Source: Diaphorobacter caeni
Lineage (GTDB): Bacteria > Pseudomonadota > Gammaproteobacteria > Burkholderiales > Burkholderiaceae_C
Length of the DNA: 64,000 bases
Direction of reading: 5' to 3'
Assembly: GCF_015354245.1 (NCBI RefSeq)
Contig: NZ_JADKYZ010000001.1
Location: 806,001-870,000, forward strand
Made by a program: the position numbers and the translations under genes. The number at the start of each line of letters is the position of its first letter. Position 1 is the stretch's first letter. Below, piece by piece: positions 29,551 to 39,044 of the stretch. Below the pieces are notes generated by a model. It had not been told where the DNA came from, searched no databases, and saw only the letters and a list, made by a program, of their open reading frames with translations.

Positions 29551-30191
29551 TCCCACGGAGGCGCTCTGCGCTCGCGCGTGGTGTGACTTTGGTGGAAATG
29601 ATGGTGGCCATTCTTGTGCTGGCCATCGGGCTGCTGGGCGTGGCGGGGCTTCAGGCTGCGACGTCGAAATACAAGATCAATACTTGGGCCAGAGCCGCCA
29701 CAGCTACGCTGCTTTCTGATCTGTCCGAACGAATTCGTGTGAATCCGTTGGCGGCAGGGCCAGGTTTCACTGATCCACTCCTCGAGAACCAGCCGTCGAC
29801 AGAATCCAAGTTCGTGATATCGGGAACCTGGGCGTCTCAACAGGAGGATGATCTGGCAATCACTCAGGACTGCTCGAGTGCAACTTGCACCGACGCAGAG
29901 CGGGCGCAGTATGACCTGAAGAAATGGCGCCAGAACGTGCGCGCGACACTTCCTCAAGGTGCCGCCTTGATTGATGGGGACAAGGCAGAAGGCATCAGTC
30001 TGACTTTGATGTGGTTCGACAAGGAGCAGGCCAAAGCGGAGGCGGAGACGGATCCGTTGAAGCGCACCTTGGAGAAGGCGCCTGTTTGCTCTTCCAATAC
30101 GACCGTAGGCATGGCGCAGCAATCGTGTTGTCCCTCTGAGGCTGCTGCTCCGGCCGGTGTCAAATGCGCTCGCTTCCGCTTCGTGCCATGA
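29532..30191 (+). CDS. pilV: Type IV pilus minor pilin PilV
   Basis: A 219-residue minor pilin. The class III signal is RSALARG/VTLVEMMVAILVLAIGLLGVAGLQ, the diagnostic N-terminus of PilV. The soluble part has paired cysteines (CSSATC, CSSN, CCPSEA). It forms part of the minor-pilin priming complex with FimT, PilW, PilX and PilE. It overlaps fimT at its start and pilW at its stop by ATGA, showing translational coupling. Confidence 0.93.
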   Translation: MRRLQLIPRRRSALARGVTLVEMMVAILVLAIGLLGVAGLQAATSKYKINTWARAATATLLSDLSERIRVNPLAAGPGFTDPLLENQPSTESKFVISGTWASQQEDDLAITQDCSSATCTDAERAQYDLKKWRQNVRATLPQGAALIDGDKAEGISLTLMWFDKEQAKAEAETDPLKRTLEKAPVCSSNTTVGMAQQSCCPSEAAAPAGVKCARFRFVP

Positions 30192-31270
30192 GAATCATGC
30201 AAAAACCATTTTTTTCTCGTCAACGAGGCTTGTCTCTCATCGAGCTCATGGTCGCAATGGCCATCAGTCTGGTGATCATCGCAGCGGCGGGATACATCTA
30301 TCTGGCATCGCGCGAAGGGCAGCGTACGCTGGATCGCACCAGCAGCAGCCGTGAGGCAGGTGCGTTTGTACTTCAGGCCATAGGCCGTGATCTCATGAAC
30401 GCGGGCTTTTATCCCGCAACGATTTCGCCCATCACGTCTGATCTGACGCAGACCGGCATGTACGACAGCTACTACCCGTTTGAAAGCTCACCGCGACAAA
30501 GCACGGACTGGGCGGACAGTGCCAACAATTGGCCACCAGTTGCATTTCAGTCAGGAGTATTCGGCTGTGATGCCGGACAGTTTGATACCAGTTCCAGTAC
30601 CTGCGCGAGCGCTTCTACAGGGGGCGCGGATACCTTGGTGATCAACTACTTCACCAACGACGCGGTGGACGCCCCCGGGACTCGTCTCGATTGCTCTGGA
30701 GACAACGTGGACGCAGATCCGAGCAATGCCACGCGAAAGGCGAATACGACCAACGATCCCAAATTGCCGCCCAAGCAACCGCTGTTCGTGTCGAACAGAT
30801 ATTCCCTCGTGAACACGAAGATGTATGTGGACAACGGGGATATCACCACCAAGAGCTTTGCATGCAGTGGCAATGGCTCGAACTGGCATGGCGAGGCAGC
30901 GGATTACAAGCCGATGGTTGCAGGCATTGAAGATCTGCAGATTCTCTACGGGATCTATACGGCATATGACCCTCAGTCCAAAAACAACTCATTGGCTCCG
31001 TCGAAGTTCGTGACCGCTACCGGCATGGCATCTGAGTCAAGTCTGACAGTCAACGGGGTTGCCTTCACGCCCTGGCAACGGATCACCGCCGTTCGCGTGT
31101 GCCTGCTGACTCGAACGATGGGGCTGAACACTCGGCTGTCCGACAGTGGTGAGAACAAGGCAAAGTATGTGGATTGCGCAGGTGCCGAAAAGAATCAGCC
31201 CACAGGATATGCCATCACCAGATTCGAGCAGACATTTGGTGTTCGAAATGCTCTGCGGATGAGCTATTAG
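30188..31270 (+). CDS. pilW: Type IV pilus minor pilin PilW
   Basis: A minor pilin of 360 residues from ATG at 30188 (coupled to the pilV stop; an upstream ATG at 30164 is possible). The signal FFSRQRG/LSLIELMVAMAISLVII is classic. The long soluble domain contains DLMNAGFYPATI and a C-terminal ITAVRVCLLTR strand, as in other PilW proteins. It has several cysteine pairs. Confidence 0.92.
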   Translation: MRIMQKPFFSRQRGLSLIELMVAMAISLVIIAAAGYIYLASREGQRTLDRTSSSREAGAFVLQAIGRDLMNAGFYPATISPITSDLTQTGMYDSYYPFESSPRQSTDWADSANNWPPVAFQSGVFGCDAGQFDTSSSTCASASTGGADTLVINYFTNDAVDAPGTRLDCSGDNVDADPSNATRKANTTNDPKLPPKQPLFVSNRYSLVNTKMYVDNGDITTKSFACSGNGSNWHGEAADYKPMVAGIEDLQILYGIYTAYDPQSKNNSLAPSKFVTATGMASESSLTVNGVAFTPWQRITAVRVCLLTRTMGLNTRLSDSGENKAKYVDCAGAEKNQPTGYAITRFEQTFGVRNALRMSY

Positions 31271-31283
31271 GCAAGGAGTGGGA

Positions 31284-32033
31284 ATGTTGAAGAAAGGCAT
31301 CGAAATGAGCAGGCCCGCTGCCGTCGCTGGTAGTGGTTCAAATCCTCGACCTGCTCAGCAGGGCGTGGCATTGGTGGTGGTCATGATGTTTCTGATCGCC
31401 ATTACCGGCATAGGTTTGTGGACCGCGCGGCAGTCTGTTCTGTCCGAGGGCATGGCAAGAAATCAGACCGATCAGGCGGTCGCTTGGCAGGCTGCGGAAG
31501 CAGCGCTGAGAGATGCGGAACGCGATTTCATGACCGCGTTCAGTTCGGTCGCCACCAACGCGTCGTGCAGCCGAGGCAAGGTGGCCTTGAACCCCAATGA
31601 TTTTTCGACGGACTGCAAGCGTGGCCTCTGCGCAATTCCTGAAGCTGCGTATGCCACGGCGAGCTGGGTCGCTGCCAGCGGAACGACGGCTGAGCCTTGG
31701 TGGCCCGGTGGCAAGAGCGGACTTTGGAGCGACGACCTGACAAAAAAACCGGGACGTGTTCCGGTTGACCACAACAACTGCGATTCCTTTGCAGGCGGCG
31801 TGCCGCTCGGCACTTATACAGGAACGGCTGCGCTTATTGGCGTGGCGCGGCAGCCGGAGTACATGATCGAATATTTCAAACGCAAGAACGTGCGCATCAA
31901 TCAGGTCGAAACCCAGGTGAGTGGACAGGGGAGCAATCCCAACGAATGGAGCGCCATGTATCGAATCACGGCGCGAGGTTTTGGATATTCAGAGCGCACA
32001 CAAGTGGTCCTCCAGACCATTTTCATGCCGTGA
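31284..32033 (+). CDS. pilX: Type IV pilus minor pilin PilX
   Basis: A minor pilin of 249 residues. Its N-terminal helix is RPAQQGVALVVVMMFLIA, where the usual Glu5 is absent, as is normal for PilX/GspK-type pilins. AAGGAG lies six bases before ATG 31284; the GTG at 31278 would be too close to it. The C-terminal region YRITARGFGYSERTQVVLQTIF is typical. It links the minor pilins to the PilY1 tip adhesin encoded next. Confidence 0.9.
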   Translation: MLKKGIEMSRPAAVAGSGSNPRPAQQGVALVVVMMFLIAITGIGLWTARQSVLSEGMARNQTDQAVAWQAAEAALRDAERDFMTAFSSVATNASCSRGKVALNPNDFSTDCKRGLCAIPEAAYATASWVAASGTTAEPWWPGGKSGLWSDDLTKKPGRVPVDHNNCDSFAGGVPLGTYTGTAALIGVARQPEYMIEYFKRKNVRINQVETQVSGQGSNPNEWSAMYRITARGFGYSERTQVVLQTIFMP

Positions 32034-32087
32034 TGTATTGCACCGCAGAGAGCCTGCAAGCTGCTGCGAAGAAGTGAGGGGAATCCT

Positions 32088-35000
32088 ATGAAAATCAGTC
32101 AATGGGCAAGAAGGGGCGGTGTGGTGATGGCAGTTGCGGTCACACTGACCGCCGCCCATGCTACGCCCGTCGAGGTGTCCACGCCTCGTGCCACGATCCC
32201 ACCGAATATCGTGAGCTCAGCCAACAAGCCGATGCTGATGTTGGCGACCTCCAAGGATCACACGCTGTTTGGCCCGATTTATACCGACTTTGAAGATCTG
32301 GATGGCGACGGTGTTATCGACACCACGTTCAAACCGGATTTCAAGTACTACGGGTATTTTGATTCGACCAAATGCTACACCTATGCAAACAGCCGTTTTG
32401 AACCCAACGCCAATGCAACAGTATCTGGCGATGGTCGATATGTCTGTGGTGGCTCAAATCAATGGGGTGGCAATTTTCTGAACTGGGCCACGATGACGCG
32501 TCTGGATGTGATCCGGAAGATGCTCTATGGAGGGAAACGCAGCACAGACACTGCCACTGCCACAAAAAATTCCAGCGGTGTCATCACCGCCGTGACAAAT
32601 TCATTGACGGTTCTCGAGCGCACCAACCTCTCGAAGGATTCTCACTCGTTCGTCAAATACTACCGTGGAACGGACATTCGTGACTACACCCCATACACAA
32701 CGGCCAATTTGACAAAATCAACCGGCAGCAACAAGAACGTGTATGCCGGGATAAGCATTTGCAACCGCTCCACGGATATGGGTGAGGGTGGGACTCCGAC
32801 CATTCGCGTGGCCAAGGGGAACTACCGCCTCTGGGCCACTGTTGAAGGGACGGTGTGTGAATGGGGCACTGGTGTTCTGGGGAAGAAGCTGGCGCGTTAC
32901 TATCTTGATGCCGACAAAGGCAACGGCGGAATTTCCCATGAGGTGGACCCACCAGACGGTACGAAGGACAGTATCACTGGTAGTGCGTCAAGCTCTGAAT
33001 TGAATGTCCGTGTTCTCGTTTGCAATCCATCGTGGCTGGGCGAAGAGCGTTGCATGGCTTCGCCCGCTAATTTGACGACAAACTATAAGCCGTACGGCAT
33101 TTTTCAAGAGTTTGGGTTGTCAGCGAGTGCATCTGTTTCCGCGCGCGCTGAGTTCGGTGTGCTGACGGGGAGCTATGACAAGAATACCAACGCCGGTGCG
33201 CTGCGCAAGAACATGGGAGATTTCTCTGACGAAATCAACACGGATACAGGTGTTTTTTGCCACTCCAGCAGCAATGTTTGTACTGGGAATACATCAGATG
33301 GACGCACCAAAGGGAACGGAGCCATCAAGTCCATTGACAGCTTTGTTCTGTATGGGCGAGGTTCATCCGACTATGGAAGCAGTAAGCCGCTTCCCAAGGA
33401 TTTGAATGACGGAACACTTCCTGCTTGGGGCAATCCTATTGGAGAAATGATCGTACAAGCGTTGCAGTATTACGCGGGGAAGACACAAACCAACGCACCG
33501 GGGTCAACCAATGACACCACTAAAGGGCTTGTCGTAAAAACTTGGGAAGATCCGCTTGCGAATACGAATACGGTAAGGCGTGGACTTTTTGGAAACTCGG
33601 TATGCCGGCCGATGTACACAATGGCGCTGTCGAGCAGCGCGTTGAGTTTTGATGGCGCTACCAAAACCAGTGGCGCTGATTCGCAGGCCAGTACGGCATT
33701 CAATACACTGATCAACAAATCGGGAGATATTGCGTCCTATACGGACAAAATTGGTGTGGCGGAGGGAATCAATGGAACGGTCCGATCGATCGGCACGATC
33801 GACGGGACGTTTGGCCAATCATGCTCAAGTAAGACTCTCGCCAAACTCTCTTTGGCGTCAGGGGTGTGTCCGGATGCGCCTGGGATGGGCGGCACCTATC
33901 AGGTTGCAGGCGCTGCCTTGTATGCGAATACTTCCAAAATCAGAAATCTGACAAGCCCCCCTCCAGATATTGGATCCGTTCAGGATGCATTGAAAGTGAA
34001 GACGCTTGCGGCCTCTCTTTCGGGTGGTGCGGCTCGCATAGAGGTTCCGATTCCTGGCACCTCGCCAGTCAAATATGTTTACATCACACCGGAAAGCCTT
34101 TGGAATGGCGGAGGCGACAAACAGATGCCGGGCGCTTTGCTCACGTTCGCATCGATCAATTCGGGAACTCATCCTACGACCAATATGCCTTACGGCAGTT
34201 TTGTGGTCACGTGGAACGACGCGCAGTTGGGTGGTGACTACGATATGGACATTGCAGGGTTCATTCGCTATGACGTTGAGAGAGCAACAACTGCAAACCC
34301 AAGCCCGACGGGGTACATCATCAAGATCACGACGGATATCCTGAACGTCGGTGCGGGTGATACTGGAACGCATGGTTTCAGCGTGATGGGGACGAATCGC
34401 GACAAGCGCTATCTCACGCACAGGCACATGACTAGTGACAATAGTATGACGGGCGCTGAGGGCGAGCTTCAATGTCTTGGGAAAAACAATGACGCTGGAC
34501 GCTGCAGTGTGAGTTCCGCTTGGAATGCGATTCGAGATGCTGACTATCCGTACAGCGAGAGATTCCAGATGCTTGGTGTTGATAACGTCCTCATTCAGGA
34601 TCCATTGTGGTATGCCGCGAAGTATGGTTACTTCACGTCAAGCAGTCGCAACTCCAACGGTACCTATACGGATATTTCCATGCCTCCTACCGTCGAGTCC
34701 TGGGATCGACTCAAGGCTGACGGAACCTCGGGCAGCGATGGCGTACCAGACGGGTACTTTCTTGCACGCCGTCCGGACATTCTTGAATCGCAATTGCGCA
34801 AGGCGCTGGACGCGTTGGTGAAGTCGTCCAATGCCGCGCCAGCCATTTCCTCCGCCCAGTTCATTACCGACGAGTTTAAGTACGTTGCCAAGTTTGATGC
34901 CGCGTCTGTATCCGGAACGCTCGAAGCCTACAAAATCGACTCTGAAGGCTATTTCGATCCTCTCTATACGTGGGAGGCTGGAAAGCTGCTGTTTGATACG

Positions 35001-36962
35001 CACTCGGGTAGTCAGGGAGGTGGCCGCGAAATCATCACGAACGCCGCAGGGTCTGGCGTAGCGTTTCGATGGGGACAAGTCGGTAGCGCCTATCAGACGC
35101 AAATGACGACCGCGAGCACCAACGTTGTTTCGGCTGCAAACGCTCAGAATGTGCTTGACTACGTTCGAGGAAATCAAACCCTTGAAGGACCAAATGGCTT
35201 GCGCTCGCGAGAGAGCAACTTGCTTGGCCCGCTGGTGAACGGTACGCCTTGGTTGCAGACTGCACCCAGCGCCGCTTTCTATGGCACTGGATACGATGGC
35301 TATACCAAGTTCTATGCGGATCACAAGGATCGCAAGCAATTGCTTTGGGTTCCCGCCAATGACGGCATGTTGCATGCCTTCAATTCCAAGACCGGCGCCG
35401 AGGTGTTCGCTTATGTGCCTGGTGTACTGGCCAACCGGCTTGCGGAGATTCCTTTGCAGCGTGGAACCACGGCTCGTACGCGCATCAACGGCGCCGATTT
35501 CACTACCAATGACATTGAAAGCAAACCCGATGGCTTGGTCTGGGCATATGTGGACGGCAGCCCCTTTGTGGCCGATGTGAATATTGGCACCGACGCAGAT
35601 CCAGACGCCAACAAGGACAAGTGGCGCTCCTATCTCTTCGGTGCATTGGGGCGTGGTGGAAAGGCGATCTATGCGCTGGATGTGACGGATGTTGATTCGC
35701 TCACGGAGTCCAATGCGTCGAACGTATTCAAGTGGCAATTCACTTCGGATGACGATGTTGATCTGGGTTACATCATCAGCGATGCCAGTCTGCACACTGT
35801 GTCCAATCAAGCGTTGCCGGTGGTGAAGCTCAACAATGGCAAGTATGGCGTGCTGTTCGGCAATGGACAGAAATCCACGAACGGCAAAGCGGTTCTGTAC
35901 ATTCTCTATGTGCAGGGCCCAAACAATGGCAATTGGACGGGGCAATACAAGAAGATCGTTGCCGATGCGACTTTGGGAAGCAATGGCCTGTCCACTCCGC
36001 GCTGGGAGGACTATGACGGTGACGGCATCGCTGACGTCGTCTATGCAGGTGACCTTCAGGGAAACATGTGGAAGTTCAACATTCGTGGTTCCGATGACAC
36101 CGCGTGGGACGTGGCGTACAAGGGAAACAACAACGTCAACAAGCCACTGTACCGCGCCACTACAACGGTGAGCGGGCAGACCAAGGGCCTCCCGATCACG
36201 ACGGCTCCTATCTTGCTCTACATGGGCAAGGGTGGACTGATGGTGAACTTTGCCACCGGAAATGCATTCGAGACACCGGACTTCGCTACGGGCATGACGT
36301 ATCGCGTCTACGGCATCTGGGATCGCACAGGGCTGAACGTGTCGCGCGATCTGCCCAGCGGCATCTCGACTCTGGTGGCCCGTACCGCCACTCGCGGTTC
36401 GGGCGGAGCGGTGACGTTGAGCGGTGACGTCATTGACTGGACGACGAAGGATGGCTGGTACTGGAATTTGCCCGTGGTTCAGGAATCGGTGCTTTCCAAT
36501 CCTTCTCTGAATGCGGGCGTGATGTCCTTTGTGACGGTGCGCCCGATCACTGCGGATGAAGCCGCGGTGGCCTGCAATGCGACGCCCAATGCATCTCTGT
36601 ATACGATCGATCCGATTTCGGGGCAGGCAGAGCGAAACAGTCAGGGCGTGGTGACGGTCGGCGGTGAGAAGGAATTGGTTTCCGGAGCCAACTTCCAGGA
36701 CCAGAAGGTGTCCTATGCATCGAACAACCCAGCAAGAGGCCGAACCAAAGTGACGGTGAATTGCACGCGTGGCACCGAAGGCTGCACCTGCGATGGCGAA
36801 GGGGCCGATGCGAACTGCACCAAGAAGGAGGCCATCTGCGGCCCTGGCCAACGTTCGTTCATTACGCTGGGTGGTACATCGGATGCCGTGATTTGCTACA
36901 GCTCTACGCCGCGCATGCATTGGCGCGAAATTCCGGGCATCCGCACATTGACACCAGAGTGA
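32088..36962 (+). CDS. pilY1: Type IV pilus tip adhesin PilY1
   Basis: A 1624-residue secreted or surface protein at the pilus tip, required for pilus biogenesis and calcium-controlled twitching. It has a signal peptide ([12 protein letters not shown], cleavage near residue 26), then a large variable N-terminal half, then a beta-propeller PilY1 domain (about 1050-1500: [34 protein letters not shown]). Two EF-hand-like calcium loops are seen: DLDGDGVID near residue 72 and [10 protein letters not shown] near 1305. No von Willebrand A domain motif is visible in the N-terminal half. That half is AT-richer than its neighbours and rich in Asn/Thr/Ser, as expected for a fast-changing adhesin head. 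Confidence 0.93.
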   Translation: MKISQWARRGGVVMAVAVTLTAAHATPVEVSTPRATIPPNIVSSANKPMLMLATSKDHTLFGPIYTDFEDLDGDGVIDTTFKPDFKYYGYFDSTKCYTYANSRFEPNANATVSGDGRYVCGGSNQWGGNFLNWATMTRLDVIRKMLYGGKRSTDTATATKNSSGVITAVTNSLTVLERTNLSKDSHSFVKYYRGTDIRDYTPYTTANLTKSTGSNKNVYAGISICNRSTDMGEGGTPTIRVAKGNYRLWATVEGTVCEWGTGVLGKKLARYYLDADKGNGGISHEVDPPDGTKDSITGSASSSELNVRVLVCNPSWLGEERCMASPANLTTNYKPYGIFQEFGLSASASVSARAEFGVLTGSYDKNTNAGALRKNMGDFSDEINTDTGVFCHSSSNVCTGNTSDGRTKGNGAIKSIDSFVLYGRGSSDYGSSKPLPKDLNDGTLPAWGNPIGEMIVQALQYYAGKTQTNAPGSTNDTTKGLVVKTWEDPLANTNTVRRGLFGNSVCRPMYTMALSSSALSFDGATKTSGADSQASTAFNTLINKSGDIASYTDKIGVAEGINGTVRSIGTIDGTFGQSCSSKTLAKLSLASGVCPDAPGMGGTYQVAGAALYANTSKIRNLTSPPPDIGSVQDALKVKTLAASLSGGAARIEVPIPGTSPVKYVYITPESLWNGGGDKQMPGALLTFASINSGTHPTTNMPYGSFVVTWNDAQLGGDYDMDIAGFIRYDVERATTANPSPTGYIIKITTDILNVGAGDTGTHGFSVMGTNRDKRYLTHRHMTSDNSMTGAEGELQCLGKNNDAGRCSVSSAWNAIRDADYPYSERFQMLGVDNVLIQDPLWYAAKYGYFTSSSRNSNGTYTDISMPPTVESWDRLKADGTSGSDGVPDGYFLARRPDILESQLRKALDALVKSSNAAPAISSAQFITDEFKYVAKFDAASVSGTLEAYKIDSEGYFDPLYTWEAGKLLFDTHSGSQGGGREIITNAAGSGVAFRWGQVGSAYQTQMTTASTNVVSAANAQNVLDYVRGNQTLEGPNGLRSRESNLLGPLVNGTPWLQTAPSAAFYGTGYDGYTKFYADHKDRKQLLWVPANDGMLHAFNSKTGAEVFAYVPGVLANRLAEIPLQRGTTARTRINGADFTTNDIESKPDGLVWAYVDGSPFVADVNIGTDADPDANKDKWRSYLFGALGRGGKAIYALDVTDVDSLTESNASNVFKWQFTSDDDVDLGYIISDASLHTVSNQALPVVKLNNGKYGVLFGNGQKSTNGKAVLYILYVQGPNNGNWTGQYKKIVADATLGSNGLSTPRWEDYDGDGIADVVYAGDLQGNMWKFNIRGSDDTAWDVAYKGNNNVNKPLYRATTTVSGQTKGLPITTAPILLYMGKGGLMVNFATGNAFETPDFATGMTYRVYGIWDRTGLNVSRDLPSGISTLVARTATRGSGGAVTLSGDVIDWTTKDGWYWNLPVVQESVLSNPSLNAGVMSFVTVRPITADEAAVACNATPNASLYTIDPISGQAERNSQGVVTVGGEKELVSGANFQDQKVSYASNNPARGRTKVTVNCTRGTEGCTCDGEGADANCTKKEAICGPGQRSFITLGGTSDAVICYSSTPRMHWREIPGIRTLTPE

Positions 36963-36972
36963 AGAGGCTCTT

Positions 36973-37437
36973 ATGAATCACCGATATTTGCAGAAGGGCT
37001 TCACGCTCATTGAATTGATGATTGTGGTTGCTGTCGTCGCGATTCTGGCCTCGGTTGCCTATCCTTCGTACAAGGAATTCGTCGCCAAGGGGCGACGTGC
37101 GGAAGCCAAGTCAGTGCTGATGACCGCTCAACAGTGGATGGAGCGCAATTACACCGAGAGTTATCGTTACGACAAAACAAGTGCTGGAACGTCCATTACC
37201 GCCTTGCCGGAACACCTGAAACAGGGAGCGAAGGGATATGAAGTGGAGTTTCCCAGCAACGTGGAGATCACCAGAAATCCCGAGCGCGACAGCTTCGTTC
37301 TGGAGGCCAAACGCGCTAACTTGATGGTTGGAGATAAATGTGGCAACTTCCGAGTAGATCAGTTTGGTCGAAAGACCTTGGATAGCTATTCTGGGTTTGC
37401 CAACGAAAAGGCAGCTTTGGAATACTGCTGGAAATAA
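36973..37437 (+). CDS. pilE: Type IV minor pilin PilE
   Basis: A 154-residue pilin with the signal [32 protein letters not shown] and the Glu5 residue. Two late cysteines (GDKCGNF and YCWK) form the D-loop. Position after pilY1 shows it is the minor pilin PilE, not the main PilA subunit. It ends the operon proper, 10 bp after pilY1. Confidence 0.92.
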   Translation: MNHRYLQKGFTLIELMIVVAVVAILASVAYPSYKEFVAKGRRAEAKSVLMTAQQWMERNYTESYRYDKTSAGTSITALPEHLKQGAKGYEVEFPSNVEITRNPERDSFVLEAKRANLMVGDKCGNFRVDQFGRKTLDSYSGFANEKAALEYCWK

Positions 37438-37457
37438 ACTTCGTCAGTAGCTATCCG

Positions 37458-38111
37458 TTGTTTGACGTTTTCTCGCGTAGACGACTTGTTTGCGCCTTCA
37501 TTCTTTCCTCGCTTGCGCATGCGTGCTTGTTGATGGCGCTTGCAAGGCCGCATCAGGGAACGCGTCTGGCATTGCCCTTCGCGTCGTCAAGAGTGTTGAC
37601 TGTGGAGTTGTTGACGAATGATTTGCCCAACATCGCTTCAAAAAAGTCGACAGTTGGCACGTCTGAAGTGCGGCCAATGCCTCCACGTTCACTGGTCGAA
37701 TCTCCAAAGAAACGTGACACCCGTCGTTCCATGTCTGCTCCGACTGCATCTTCATTGGAGAGTGTGGGGCCTGCCGACGTTGCCGACGACAGCCAAATCG
37801 ATGGGTCCTATTTTGAAGCGGGAGATTTGGATCAATCTGCTGCGCCAGTGGGCGATTGGTATGTACTCGCAGAGCTATTGCCTGCGGACATCTCCCGGAT
37901 CGAGTTGAGGGTCTGGATCTCTGCCACTGGTGCGTTGGAGCGCTGGATTGTGCTTCATCCGGAGAATGAGCGAATCGATGCGTCATTGGAGTATCTGAAT
38001 CGGACCATTCTCAATCCAGCACGTCGCGCTGGACAGTCTGTCGCCAGTGTCATGGATGTCGAGATACTCTGGGGAGAGCAACAGCCAGACGCAGGGACCG
38101 CTGGGCCGTGA
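37458..38111 (+). CDS. TonB-C-terminal-like membrane-anchored protein
   Basis: A 217-residue product from TTG at 37458, 20 bp after pilE. An N-terminal hydrophobic segment (VCAFILSSLAHACLLMALA) follows RRR, so it is anchored with its bulk in the periplasm. A Ser/Pro/Lys linker (about 60-110) leads to a last domain, IELRVWISATGALERWIVL then NPARRAGQSVASVMDVEIL, which resembles a TonB C-terminal fold. I infer a TonB/periplasmic-bridging role; the start lacks a good ribosome binding site. It may be the last gene of the pilus operon, and it is the last host-like gene before the prophage. Confidence 0.7.
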   Translation: MFDVFSRRRLVCAFILSSLAHACLLMALARPHQGTRLALPFASSRVLTVELLTNDLPNIASKKSTVGTSEVRPMPPRSLVESPKKRDTRRSMSAPTASSLESVGPADVADDSQIDGSYFEAGDLDQSAAPVGDWYVLAELLPADISRIELRVWISATGALERWIVLHPENERIDASLEYLNRTILNPARRAGQSVASVMDVEILWGEQQPDAGTAGP

Positions 38112-38136
38112 CGAATCACGTGTTGCCGAGCGTGTG

Positions 38137-38373
38137 ATGAACCCACGCGTGCTCCAAGCCATGGCGGACCATTGGGCGGCATGGGCAGAACAGAAACGAG
38201 GAAGAGCAATCCGGCCAACACTTGCGGCAGTCGCTCGCAATGTCGGCTCAAGCGCTGGAAGTGATCCAGCCGCTGAAGCTGCCCTCTACCACGCAGCGGC
38301 GAGGCTCAAACGCAAAGCCCTTGTTGACCGCTGTGACATCCACGACCAGCAAGTGTCTCAGCGTATGGCCTGA
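38137..38373 (+). CDS. Hypothetical protein, 78 aa
   Basis: A small basic, helix-rich product starting MNPRVLQAMADHWAAWAEQK. Codon use is plausible for a real gene, but no domain is recognised. It lies between the last pilus-region gene and the prophage cos region, so it may be host or the last gene of the phage arm opposite gene Q. An in-frame upstream start at 38047 would overlap the preceding gene. Confidence 0.45.
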   Translation: MNPRVLQAMADHWAAWAEQKRGRAIRPTLAAVARNVGSSAGSDPAAEAALYHAAARLKRKALVDRCDIHDQQVSQRMA

Positions 38374-38529
38374 AGTTATGCCGATCGTGGGACCGTCCTC
38401 GTGTCCCTGCATATACGTTTTGCGAGGCGGATCGCATGCAGGTGTCGTCAGGAGTGATCGGACAAGAGTTGTCGTGCTCGTTGGGAGAGTGGCGTGAAGT
38501 GAGCTGTATGCCCCGAAGCGGGCATGAAA

Positions 38530-38552
38530 AAAGCGCCTGCAATGGGCGCTTT
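38530..38552. terminator. Hairpin terminator, mainly minus-strand
   Basis: AAAGCGCC and GGCGCTTT form a perfect 8-bp stem with a 7-base loop. Six A in a row at 38527-38532 give a T-run in the minus direction; the plus direction has only TTTCTG. It lies about 150 bp after the small ORF. Confidence 0.6.
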
Positions 38553-38599
38553 CTGCATTTCTGGCGGAGGCTGTGAGTTCCGTAATTCGTTGATGCAGG

Positions 38600-38618
38600 C
38601 CGTTTTAACGGGTTTTTT
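38600..38618 (+). terminator. Short hairpin with T6
   Basis: CCGT-TTTA-ACGG is followed by GG and TTTTTT, a compact plus-strand terminator. It would stop rightward host or phage transcription before the cos region. Confidence 0.55.
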
Positions 38619-38846
38619 CATTTATACCGGCCAACGTACAGGCCTATCAAATTGAGGCGCTCCACGGGCCGATTTGAGGGCTTGCTGGCGATTTCTGGAA
38701 AGAGGCGGCGGCGGATTGCTCGCCATATGTCAAAACCCGACGAATTCCGACGTGAGAGCGTACCCGAAAACCGTGCGCGGGGCGTTGCTGGGCTTGGCTG
38801 GCGGGGTGTCCGACAGTGCCGACAAAAGCGACCTATTTAGCGTGCG

Positions 38847-38865
38847 GGCGCGGCGGGGTCTCGAC
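38847..38865 (+). other. Candidate phage cos core
   Basis: GGCGCGGCGGGGTCTCGAC begins with GGCGCGGCGGGG, differing in one of 12 positions from the P2 cohesive end as I recall it (GGCGAGGCGGGG; phage 186 has T at that position). It sits about 180 bp beyond the end of gene Q, on the expected side and in the expected orientation, and G-rich sequence follows. It is also flanked by a GCGCGG/CCGCGC inverted repeat. Confidence 0.6.
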
Positions 38866-39002
38866 CGCGCGCTTTCGGTCTTGATGGGGGTCGGGGCGGC
38901 CGGGCCGGGCCGGGGTGGGGTGCGCGCGTGGGGCGTGGGCCTGCCACGCGGGCTGTGGCGGGCCTGCTGCGGGGTGGGTGAGGGCGTGGGGTGGGCGAAA
39001 GA

Positions 39003-39023
39003 AAGCCCGCTCTAGGCGGGCTT
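39003..39023 (-). terminator. Terminator after portal gene Q
   Basis: AAGCCCGC and GCGGGCTT form a perfect 8-bp stem with a 5-base loop, followed on the minus strand by TTTCTTTC. It lies 21 bp beyond the Q stop and ends the leftward P-Q operon. Confidence 0.75.
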
Positions 39024-39044
39024 GTGGGTGGCTTGCGGTGGTTG

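Larger units (their letters stand above)
38374..39044. other. Non-coding prophage end region with cos
   Basis: These 671 bp hold no convincing gene. They contain hairpins at 38530-38552, 38600-38618 and 39003-39023 and a cos-like core at 38847-38865. From about 38840 to 39000 the plus strand is strongly G-rich, like the left end of the P2 genome as I remember it. The left attachment site probably lies here or just left of it. Confidence 0.6.

Noticed and set aside
34638-36920. Minus-strand frame of 760 codons opposite pilY1
   Set aside because: No family motifs, whereas the plus strand has a complete PilY1 propeller with calcium loops.
38540-38640. Possible tRNA or tmRNA target for the prophage att site
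   Set aside because: No cloverleaf or T-arm consensus sequence can be found; the hairpins there look like terminators.
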